Shown piece after piece: positions 30,508 through 36,858 of a stretch of 64,000 bases of DNA (positions are counted from its first letter, which is position 1; every line of letters begins with the position of its first letter). Under the pieces are notes generated by a model that did not search any database, was not told the origin of the DNA, and was given only the letters and a program-made list of their open reading frames with translations. Position numbers and translations under genes: made by a program. Origin of the DNA: an uncultured Aurantimonas sp. Lineage in GTDB: Bacteria > Pseudomonadota > Alphaproteobacteria > Rhizobiales > Rhizobiaceae. The DNA lies in assembly GCA_947488615.1 (NCBI GenBank), contig CANKZU010000012.1:32368-96367 (forward strand), written 5' to 3'.

Positions 30508-31605
30508 ATGAGACCCGTTCCGAATAAGGGCGTCCTCGACATCGAGGCCTATGTGCCGGGCAAGAGCAAAGCGCCGGCCGGCGTGACGCTGCACAAGCTC
30601 TCCTCCAACGAGACACCGCTGGGCGCCGCGCCGGCGGCGCGCGAGGCGGCGATCGCGGCGCTTGCGCATCCCGAGCTCTATCCCGACGGTCAGGCCAGCG
30701 AGCTGAAGCGCGCCATCGCCGAGGTGCATGGCCTCAACCCGCAAAACATCCTCTGCGGCAACGGCTCCGACGAACTGCTCGGGCTTCTGTGCCAGTGCTA
30801 TCTCGCACCGGGCGACGAGGCGATCCATACCGAGCACGGCTTCCTGGTCTACCGCATCCAGATCCTGGCGCGCGGCGCGACGCCCGTTGTCGCGCCGGAG
30901 ACCAACGTTACCGCCGACGTCGACGCGATCCTTGCGCGGGTCAGCGAGCGTACCAGGCTGGTTTTCCTCGCCAACCCCAACAACCCGACCGGCACCTATC
31001 TGCCCTTCGAGGAAGTCCAGCGCCTGCATGCCGGCTTGCCGGGCAACGTCGTTCTCGTCCTCGACGCCGCCTATGCCGAATATGTCCGCCGTAACGATTA
31101 CGGCGCCGGCATCGAGCTGGTCTCGTCCTCCGAGAACGTCGTGATGACCCGCACCTTCTCCAAGATCTACGGCCTCGCCGGTCTGCGGATTGGCTGGCTG
31201 TACGGGCCGGAGGCGATCGTCGATGCCCTCGACCGGGTGCGCGGGCCGTTCAATCTGAACGCCGCAGCCATCGCAGCCGGCGCCGCCGCCATTCGCGACC
31301 GCGGCTTCGTCGAAACGGCCGCCGACCACAACGCCCGCTGGCTGGAATGGACCACCGCCGCGCTGGAAGGCCTTGGCCTGACCGTGACGCCGAGTGTCGG
31401 CAATTTCGTTCTGGTCCACTTTTCCGACGCGCCCGGCCAGACGGCGGCGGAGGCCGACGATTTCCTCACCGCGCGCGGTTTCATCCTGCGCCGGGTCGGC
31501 GGATATGGCTTTGCGAACGCGTTGCGCATGACCATCGGAACCGAGGAAGCCAATCGCGGCGCCGTCGCGGCGCTTGGCCAGTTTCTCGGCAAGGGGGCTG
31601 CATGA
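30508..31605 (+). CDS. hisC: Histidinol-phosphate / aromatic aminotransferase
   Basis: A 365-aa class I/II PLP enzyme of the HisC subgroup: [12 protein letters not shown] at the start, [13 protein letters not shown], the cofactor segment [18 protein letters not shown], and the PLP lysine in [15 protein letters not shown]. In this operon between chorismate mutase and prephenate dehydrogenase it probably transaminates aromatic keto acids as well as, or instead of, histidinol phosphate. The 3' end overlaps the dehydrogenase start by 4 bp. Confidence 0.92.
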   Translation: MRPVPNKGVLDIEAYVPGKSKAPAGVTLHKLSSNETPLGAAPAAREAAIAALAHPELYPDGQASELKRAIAEVHGLNPQNILCGNGSDELLGLLCQCYLAPGDEAIHTEHGFLVYRIQILARGATPVVAPETNVTADVDAILARVSERTRLVFLANPNNPTGTYLPFEEVQRLHAGLPGNVVLVLDAAYAEYVRRNDYGAGIELVSSSENVVMTRTFSKIYGLAGLRIGWLYGPEAIVDALDRVRGPFNLNAAAIAAGAAAIRDRGFVETAADHNARWLEWTTAALEGLGLTVTPSVGNFVLVHFSDAPGQTAAEADDFLTARGFILRRVGGYGFANALRMTIGTEEANRGAVAALGQFLGKGAA

Positions 31606-32543
31606 GCGAGCCTCTGTTTACGCGCGTCGCGCTGATCGGCATCGGCCTGATCGGCTCCTCGATCGCCCACAACATCCGCGCCCACGGTCTCGCCCGGCAT
31701 ATCGCGATCACCACGCGGCGGGCCGAGACGCTGAAACGGGCCGAAGAACTGAAGCTCGGCGACAGCTACCATCTCGACGCCGCCGAGGCGGTGCGCGGCG
31801 CCGATCTGGTCATCCTCTGCGTTCCGGTTGGCTCCTGCGGCGCGGTGACCCAGGAGATCGCCGGGGCACTGGAGCCCGGCGCGATCGTCACCGACGTCGG
31901 CTCGGTCAAAGGCGCGGTGGTCCAGCAGATGCACCCGCATTTGCCGGAATCGGTGCATTTCGTGCCGGCGCATCCGATCGCCGGCACCGAGCAGTCCGGC
32001 CCCGACGCGGGCTTTCGCGAACTCTTCGAGAACCGCTGGTGCATCCTGACGCCGCCCGACGGCACCGACGCCGAGGCGATCGACCGGCTGAAGCGCTTCT
32101 GGGAAGGCTGCGGCTCGACCGTCGAGATCATGACGCCGGACCACCATGATCTGGTGCTCGCCATCGTCAGCCATGTGCCGCATCTGATCGCCTACAACAT
32201 CGTCGGCACCGCCGCCGATCTGGAGACGGTGACCCAGCAGGAAGTAGTGAAATTCTCCGCCTCCGGCTTTCGCGACTTCACCCGCATCGCCGCCTCCGAC
32301 CCGACCATGTGGCGGGACGTGTTCCTGACCAACCGCGAGGCGGTGCTGGAGATGCTGGCGCGGTTTTCCGAAGATCTCGCCTCGCTGCAACGGGCGATCC
32401 GCTGGGGCGACGGCGACACGCTGTTCGAGCTGTTCACCCGCACCCGCGACATTCGCCGCGGCATCATCGAGGCCGGCCAGGACACCGCCGAGCCCGACTT
32501 CGGCCGCGAGCACGGCAAGCACGAGGCGGGGACGACGGAATAG
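31602..32543 (+). CDS. tyrC: Prephenate/arogenate dehydrogenase
   Basis: A 313-aa NAD(P)-dependent dehydrogenase with Rossmann motif [14 protein letters not shown], the block [23 protein letters not shown], and the catalytic histidine region [15 protein letters not shown]. The helical C-terminal half includes [20 protein letters not shown]. It forms 4-hydroxyphenylpyruvate or tyrosine. There is no ACT domain. The ATG overlaps the hisC stop. The IS1595 element sits about 430 bp downstream. Confidence 0.93.
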   Translation: MSEPLFTRVALIGIGLIGSSIAHNIRAHGLARHIAITTRRAETLKRAEELKLGDSYHLDAAEAVRGADLVILCVPVGSCGAVTQEIAGALEPGAIVTDVGSVKGAVVQQMHPHLPESVHFVPAHPIAGTEQSGPDAGFRELFENRWCILTPPDGTDAEAIDRLKRFWEGCGSTVEIMTPDHHDLVLAIVSHVPHLIAYNIVGTAADLETVTQQEVVKFSASGFRDFTRIAASDPTMWRDVFLTNREAVLEMLARFSEDLASLQRAIRWGDGDTLFELFTRTRDIRRGIIEAGQDTAEPDFGREHGKHEAGTTE

Positions 32544-32961
32544 ACGCATTCTCCAGTCGCGGCCTCCCGTGTTTCGCGCGGTAGAGAGAAAAATCCGGCC
32601 TGCCTTCGCAAGCCACACGCGTCTGTCCTCGCGCCCGGGTTTCGGGGCGAAGGCTCGGGAAGCGGACGCATGGCGAACGTCGCTATGGGGATGAGTGGAT
32701 GACGCTTGCCATGCGCCCGCCGGCTGCTTGCCCCGGACCCGACGCCCCGCTGCTGGCGAAGCCGGTCTGCAAAGGGCCCGGATGTGGGGGTTCATCACCC
32801 AGCCGCGCCACCGCAGCGCGACCCATCCGGCACCGTCCCCCTCCACGCGCATCCGGTTCATGACCCGTGTTCCCGCGAGGGCGATGGGCAAAGGATAAGC
32901 GGGGCGCCGGGGGTGGGGATAAGTTTTTTGAAGGGACAGCTTTTTTCGGGAGCGCGCGGGC
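32544..32961. other. Gene-free stretch between tyrC and the IS1595 element
   Basis: About 420 bp with several short open frames on both strands, none with a recognisable product or good start signal. The GC content is high and uneven. I see no clear terminator or RNA gene. It may hold a decayed gene, but nothing supports one. Confidence 0.5.
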
Positions 32962-32969
32962 CTTTGTTT

Positions 32970-32994
32970 GGCGATGTTGCACTAAGCGTACCCA
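32970..32994 (+). repeat. Left terminal inverted repeat of the IS1595 element
   Basis: The 25 bp start GGCGATGTTGCACTAAGCG and are an exact reverse complement of 35545-35569. They include the -35 hexamer of the transposase promoter. Confidence 0.95.
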
Positions 32995-33005
32995 CATGCT
33001 ATATA
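32977..33005 (+). promoter_or_regulatory. Promoter of the IS1595 transposase and cargo operon
   Basis: TTGCAC at 32977-32982 lies inside the left inverted repeat, and TATATA at 33000-33005 is 17 bp downstream. This spacing and sequence fit a sigma-70 promoter. The transposase ATG follows at 33027, after AGGGAGAT, which serves as ribosome binding site. The promoter moves with the element and would drive all cargo genes. Confidence 0.7.
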
Positions 33006-33026
33006 TGGACATAGGGAGATATCTTT

Positions 33027-33962
33027 ATGTCCGTTTTGTCCGCGCCCCACTTTCACGATGAAGAAGCCGCCTACGCCTTCGTTGAAGCGCGCATCTGGCC
33101 GGACGGTCCCGTATGCCCGCATTGCGGCGGCGTGGAGCGCATCAGCAAAATGGGCGGAAAGAGCACCCGGATCGGCACCTACAAGTGCTACCAGTGCCGC
33201 AAGCCCCTTACCGTGAAGGTCGGAACGATCTTTGAAGCCAGCAAGGTCGATATGACCGTCTGGCTACAGGCAATCTATCTCATGGCCGCGAGCAAGAAGG
33301 GCATCAGCACCCATCAGCTTCATCGGACGCTTGGCGTGGCGCTCCGCACGGCATGGTTTATGTCTCACCGCATTCGGGAAGCAATGCGCGAGGGCGATCT
33401 GGCGACGTTCGGTATCGGCGGCGGCGCTGTGGAGGTCGACGAAACGTTCATCGGAAACGATCGCGCCATCAAGCCGAAGGGCCAGAAGAAAGGCCGTGGG
33501 TTTCACCACAAGCACAAAATCCTAGCGCTCGTCGATCGCAACACGCGCCGCGCCCGCACGATGGTGATCGACAGCCTTGCTGCGAAGGACATCGCCCCCA
33601 TCCTGCGCGACAACATCGCCAAAGAGGCGTATCTGATGACGGACGAGGCGTCCTATTACACCCTCGTCGGTCGCGAGTTTGCACAGCACGGCGTCGTGCG
33701 TCACAATCAGGGCGAATACGGTCGTGGCGAGATCACTACAAACACGATCGAAGGGTTCTTCTCCGTCTTCAAACGCGGGATGAAAGGCGTATATCAGCAC
33801 TGCGGGAAGCGCCATTTGCACCGTTACACCGCCGAATTTGAGTTCCGCTACAATCATCGTGTCGCGAATGGCGTGGGCGATCTAGGTAGGGCCGATCAAA
33901 TCCTTAACGGCTTCTCTGGTAAGCGGTTGATGTACCGGGACTCGTTGACGGCCCGCGCGTGA
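33027..33962 (+). CDS. IS1595-family transposase
   Basis: A 311-aa protein. The N-terminal zinc ribbon has Cys30, Cys33, Cys54 and Cys57 (CPHCGG and CYQC). The ISXO2-like catalytic domain shows Asp138 in VEVDETFIGND, Asp206 in LMTDEASYY, and the third acidic/amide position in TNTIEGFFSVFK (Asn239/Glu242). The end has the family block LHRYTAEFEFRYNHR. All key residues are present, so it is likely active. Its stop overlaps the first cargo gene (GTGA). Confidence 0.95.
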   Translation: MSVLSAPHFHDEEAAYAFVEARIWPDGPVCPHCGGVERISKMGGKSTRIGTYKCYQCRKPLTVKVGTIFEASKVDMTVWLQAIYLMAASKKGISTHQLHRTLGVALRTAWFMSHRIREAMREGDLATFGIGGGAVEVDETFIGNDRAIKPKGQKKGRGFHHKHKILALVDRNTRRARTMVIDSLAAKDIAPILRDNIAKEAYLMTDEASYYTLVGREFAQHGVVRHNQGEYGRGEITTNTIEGFFSVFKRGMKGVYQHCGKRHLHRYTAEFEFRYNHRVANGVGDLGRADQILNGFSGKRLMYRDSLTARA

Positions 33963-34720
33963 ACGGCTGGAAGTGGAGCGTCGAAATGCACATCGGCTCC
34001 GAGTTTAGATGGATTCTGGAAGGCTTTACGCCGAACACCATCCCGATGACCCGCTTGGCAGAATACATGCAACAGCTAGGCAAGTTGCTTGGCGAAGAGG
34101 CGTCCGTTCATTTTGTGCGGGTTGAGGCGAATTGCGTAGCTCTCGTAAGCCAGGTCGAGCGCGGCTCTGCTCCCGGCAAGGTTCGCGCACGCCTGGCCTC
34201 CGTTCGCGATGGAACTGGCCCCCAAGACGCGGCAAGGGCGTATCAGCTGATTAATTCTATGCTGGCCGATGACAAAACCCATGCTCGTTTGACGGATGGG
34301 TCCGCGACCATAATCCGATTCCCGGGACATAAGCCTGCCGACGAAACGGTAATTGAGGTTATCGACACGGGCGCGCTAGTTGGGCATCTCTACATGCTGT
34401 CCGAGAGCAAAGATGGATATCAGGCGCGCCTCCGACTGAATGCGAACCAATCCGTACGTTGCTCTGCGGCTGGCAAGGTGGCGTTGGCCTTGCGCGGGCT
34501 GTTGTTCGAAGACATTAGGGCTTTCGGACGAGGCGTTTGGACCCGGGGCTCCGACAGAGTTTGGAATGTTCAGAGCTTCGAAATCTCCGATGTCGAGGCG
34601 ATCGATAAGAGAAGCTTGCGTAGTGCGGTCAACAGCCTGCGAAGCTTGAATATCAAGTGGCCTGACGATCCGCTTGGATATCTAGATAACCTGAACGGAG
34701 AAGGCGGTGCCGTTCAGTGA
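33959..34720 (+). CDS. IS1595 cargo protein 1, unknown function
   Basis: A 253-aa soluble product from a GTG that overlaps the transposase stop. I recognise no domain. The first 100 residues mix helices and strands (FTPNTIPMTRLAEYMQQLGKL, HFVRVEANCVALVSQV). A middle part is strand-rich (ATIIRFPG, GHLYMLSESKDGYQARLRL), and the end is again mixed. There is no signal peptide or membrane segment. Its 3' end overlaps the PIN gene by 4 bp, so the two are co-translated and may form a complex; it could restrain the PIN nuclease. Confidence 0.8.
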   Translation: MNGWKWSVEMHIGSEFRWILEGFTPNTIPMTRLAEYMQQLGKLLGEEASVHFVRVEANCVALVSQVERGSAPGKVRARLASVRDGTGPQDAARAYQLINSMLADDKTHARLTDGSATIIRFPGHKPADETVIEVIDTGALVGHLYMLSESKDGYQARLRLNANQSVRCSAAGKVALALRGLLFEDIRAFGRGVWTRGSDRVWNVQSFEISDVEAIDKRSLRSAVNSLRSLNIKWPDDPLGYLDNLNGEGGAVQ

Positions 34721-35247
34721 TTGTCGCGTTCGATAACACGTTTCTGACGCTTGTCCTTTTCCCGGATGCGACCCCGCGTCCAAACCCAGACACAGGCCGC
34801 CCAGTCTCGCATCATAAGGAACGTATTGAGGCGCTTATCGATCGAATAAGCGATTCCCACGGGCAGGTGATCATACCGGCGCCAAGTTTTGCAGAAATTC
34901 TTTGTGCGGCGCCCGATGCCGAAAAAGTCATGATGCAAATAAGGGGATTTTCTGCGATTGAGATAGCGTCGTTTGACGCGAGATCGGCTGTAGAATTGGC
35001 AGATATGACTCGGGCTGCGATTCAGGATGGCGATAAGCGTTCCGGTGTCAGTGCCGAATGGCAAAAAATCAAAATCGACCGCCAGATTGTTGCGATCGCG
35101 AAGGCCCATGGTGCGTCGGTCTTCTATACCGACGATAGCAATCAAGCTCACTTCGCACGGATTGGCCACATCAAGGTTATTCATTCTTGGGAACTGGATC
35201 TTCCACCTGAGTATGCGCAAAAGGAGATGTGGACAGACAATGACTAA
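34717..35247 (+). CDS. IS1595 cargo protein 2: PIN-domain nuclease
   Basis: A 176-aa protein starting at GTG (34717) with a PIN-like layout: first acidic residue in MIVAFDNTFLTL (Asp6), Glu in PAPSFAEIL, Asp in KIDRQIVAIAKAHGA and the final Asp pair in VFYTDDSN. PIN proteins are Mg2+-dependent RNases; VapC members often cut tRNA or rRNA. The N-terminal loop after Asp6 is longer than in usual VapC. It overlaps both neighbours, 4 bp on one side and 8 bp on the other. Confidence 0.82.
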   Translation: MIVAFDNTFLTLVLFPDATPRPNPDTGRPVSHHKERIEALIDRISDSHGQVIIPAPSFAEILCAAPDAEKVMMQIRGFSAIEIASFDARSAVELADMTRAAIQDGDKRSGVSAEWQKIKIDRQIVAIAKAHGASVFYTDDSNQAHFARIGHIKVIHSWELDLPPEYAQKEMWTDND

Positions 35248-35416
35248 GTCAAAACAGTACGAGCACTTCAAGAAATCCGCTCGCGAACTCGGCCTCGACA
35301 ATGAGGAGAGCGCTGCGTCATTCGAGCGCGCAATGGGCAAGATCGTACCGCCAAAGAAGCGCGGCGAGGATTGTATCAAACCGGCTCCACGCCCATCTAA
35401 AACGGAACAACAGTAG
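35240..35416 (+). CDS. IS1595 cargo protein 3: small charged protein
   Basis: A 58-aa product starting MTKSKQYEHFKKSARELGLD and containing ASFERAMGKIVPPKKRG. It is helical and charged, with a Pro/Lys-rich tail, and has no known domain. It overlaps the PIN gene by 8 bp and its TAG stop touches the start of the tRNA-like sequence. It could be an antitoxin-like or nucleic-acid-binding peptide; this is inference from context only. Confidence 0.7.
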   Translation: MTKSKQYEHFKKSARELGLDNEESAASFERAMGKIVPPKKRGEDCIKPAPRPSKTEQQ

Positions 35417-35491
35417 CCGGGAGGTCGTCGGTTCGATCCCGACTGCCCTGACCAATCAGGGCATAGCTCAGTGGTAGAGCCCCCGCCTGAA
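35414..35491 (+). ncRNA. Circularly permuted tRNA-like sequence (3' half before 5' half)
   Basis: First comes a tRNA 3' half: AG, CCGGG, variable AGGTC, T arm GTCGG-TTCGATC-CCGAC, acceptor strand TGCCCTG, A73 and CCA (ending 35454). Two bases later comes a 5' half: acceptor CAGGGCA (35457-35463), TA, D arm GCTC-AGTGGTA-GAGC, C26, CCCGC, then CTGAA. Rejoined, 7/7 acceptor, 5/5 T, 4/4 D and 4/5 anticodon-stem pairs form, with T33 and a possible GAA (Phe) anticodon. A standard tRNA order is absent. It could be a working permuted tRNA, a tRNA mimic at the transcript end, or relics of two tRNA genes. Confidence 0.7.
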
Positions 35492-35494
35492 TAG

Positions 35495-35526
35495 CGCCAC
35501 TCCCCTCGCGGGTTGAGCGGCGTTTT
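35495..35526 (+). terminator. Intrinsic terminator at the end of the IS cargo operon
   Basis: CGCC-A-CTC (35495-35502) pairs with GAG-C-GGCG (35515-35522) with one A/C mismatch, followed by TTTT. It starts 3 bp after the tRNA-like 5' half. The loop holds GCGGG (35508-35512), fully complementary to the CCCGC strand of the tRNA-like anticodon stem, so an alternative pairing exists. Confidence 0.7.
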
Positions 35527-35544
35527 CATATCTACATCTGGTGA

Positions 35545-35569
35545 TGGGTACGCTTAGTGCAACATCGCC
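35545..35569 (-). repeat. Right terminal inverted repeat of the IS1595 element
   Basis: Exact reverse complement of 32970-32994; the following 8 bp (35570-35577) repeat the CTTTGTTT found before the left end. Confidence 0.95.
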
Positions 35570-35612
35570 CTTTGTTTCACCGTGGAAGATGGGGGCGCAG
35601 ACCTTCCCGCTT

Positions 35613-35728
35613 CGTCATCCCGGCCCCCGAGCCGGGATCCACGCCGCAACATTTATCCCATCCTGTCCGGTGACGAAGTGGCGGTTCCGGCACCCTGGAA
35701 TCGATCCCGGCTCAAGGCGGGGATGACG
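35613..35728. repeat. Dispersed palindromic repeat with CGTCATCCC/GGGATGACG ends
   Basis: CGTCATCCCGGCC at 35613-35625 faces GGCGGGGATGACG at 35716-35728, with inner complementary GAGCCGGGATC and GATCCCGGCTC segments. This type of CGTCATCCC...GGGATGACG unit is widespread between genes in Hyphomicrobiales. It fills most of the 400-bp space between the IS element and the PaiB-like gene; I see no gene there. Confidence 0.75.
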
Positions 35729-35970
35729 ATCCGTAGGGGTCAGCGGCAGGCGGGCGGGGTGTCGTCGAGCCGAAGTCAGTTGTGCCAGAACAATGGTCTG
35801 CCGTGGGTGGAAGCAGTCGCTGGCCTTGCAAGCGTGCGATATCGGCGATGCGGACAAATCGGACAATCGCGGGCTTCGATAGGAGGTCCCATTTCGACGC
35901 GATGCCAAAGGTAGCATGCGGCCCTCAAATTCGGTACGGGGTGCCGCACCAACAGCCAATGGGTCCGACG

Positions 35971-36609
35971 ATGTTCCAGCCGCCAATCTTCCGCGAAGAG
36001 CGCACTGATGTGATGCAGGCGCTCATGCGCGAGCATCCCTTCGCAACGGTCGTCTCCTCGGCGACGGGAACACTCACAGCCGACCATGTGCCGCTCGTTC
36101 TCCATGGGGACCAAGGCGAGCGCGGCCTGTTGCGCGGGCACGTGGCAGCCGGGAACCCTCTCTTCCGCGAGACGGACGAGGCGTTCGAGGTGCTCACGAT
36201 CTTCCACGGTCCACAATCCTACGTCACTCCATCGTGGTACGCCTCCAAGAGGGAGCACGGCAAGGTCGTGCCGACTTGGAATTACGTTGTTGTTCACGCC
36301 CGCGGGACGCTGCGCTTCGTACGTGAGTCGGACTGGCTACTGGCGCATCTGCACGACTTGACGACACAGCACGAAAGCCACCGTTCGGCGGCTTGGGCGG
36401 TCTCGGACGCACCGCACGACTTCGTGGCACGGCAACTCAAGGGCGTGGTCGGCTTCGAAATAGAGATCGCTGATCTGGCGGGCACATGGAAGGTCAGCCA
36501 GAACAAGAACGCCGCCGACCGAGAGGGAGTCGAGACCGGTCTACGAGGCGAGAATGGCCCGCAGAAGGCTTCGGTTTCCGAGCTCGTTAAGGAGCGTGCC
36601 CGGTCATAG
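35971..36609 (+). CDS. PaiB-like FMN-binding protein
   Basis: A 212-aa protein with the FMN-binding split-barrel blocks MFQPPIFRE, HPFATVVSS, TADHVPLVL, LRGHVAAGNPLF, the loop FHGPQSYVTPSWYASKREHGKVVPTWNY cut across two strands, and VGFEIEIADLAGTWKVSQNK. PaiB-type proteins bind FMN and were first seen as negative regulators in Bacillus; many are of unknown role. The ATG at 35971 lacks a clear ribosome binding site; another in-frame ATG is at 35902. Confidence 0.87.
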   Translation: MFQPPIFREERTDVMQALMREHPFATVVSSATGTLTADHVPLVLHGDQGERGLLRGHVAAGNPLFRETDEAFEVLTIFHGPQSYVTPSWYASKREHGKVVPTWNYVVVHARGTLRFVRESDWLLAHLHDLTTQHESHRSAAWAVSDAPHDFVARQLKGVVGFEIEIADLAGTWKVSQNKNAADREGVETGLRGENGPQKASVSELVKERARS

Positions 36610-36858
36610 CGCAGCGTTCCAGTACCTTGTTGCTCTTTCGTGATTAAACGCGGACGCAACGACCACTCTCTGTGTGCGTGGCGTCCGCTCAGACACGACA
36701 CAGCTCCGGTAAATTGGGCTCGAAACGAACGCGCGACGTAAGCTTCTCGAATGTCCTTAAGGGCCATGACCGAGGCTCGGACCGTCCTCACCCAGCGCTG
36801 GCGCCTGTCCTGGGATGACGCGCGCAAGCCCCAATCCGGAGCCAGGCCGCAGCCGGGA

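Larger units (their letters stand above)
32970..35569 (+). mobile_element. IS1595-family insertion element with cargo genes (complete, 2600 bp)
   Basis: Both ends are a perfect 25-bp inverted repeat (32970-32994 and 35545-35569). The flanking 8 bp CTTTGTTT are directly repeated (32962-32969 and 35570-35577), the target duplication size of IS1595 elements. Inside, in order: a promoter crossing the left end, the transposase, three overlapping cargo genes (253, 176 and 58 aa), a permuted tRNA-like sequence and a terminator just before the right end. Cargo is known for the ISNwi1/ISPna2 branch of this family. The intact ends and ORFs suggest recent transposition. Confidence 0.95.

Noticed and set aside
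32544..32961. Decayed gene upstream of the IS element
   Set aside because: Several short frames exist on both strands, but none has a start signal, motif or residual similarity to a family I know.
35414..35491. Two-piece (permuted) tmRNA as explanation for the tRNA-like sequence
   Set aside because: Alphaproteobacterial ssrA is permuted, but its tRNA part has a degenerate D arm and lies hundreds of bases from the partner. Here a canonical D arm with GG is present, the halves are 2 bp apart and no tag reading frame exists.
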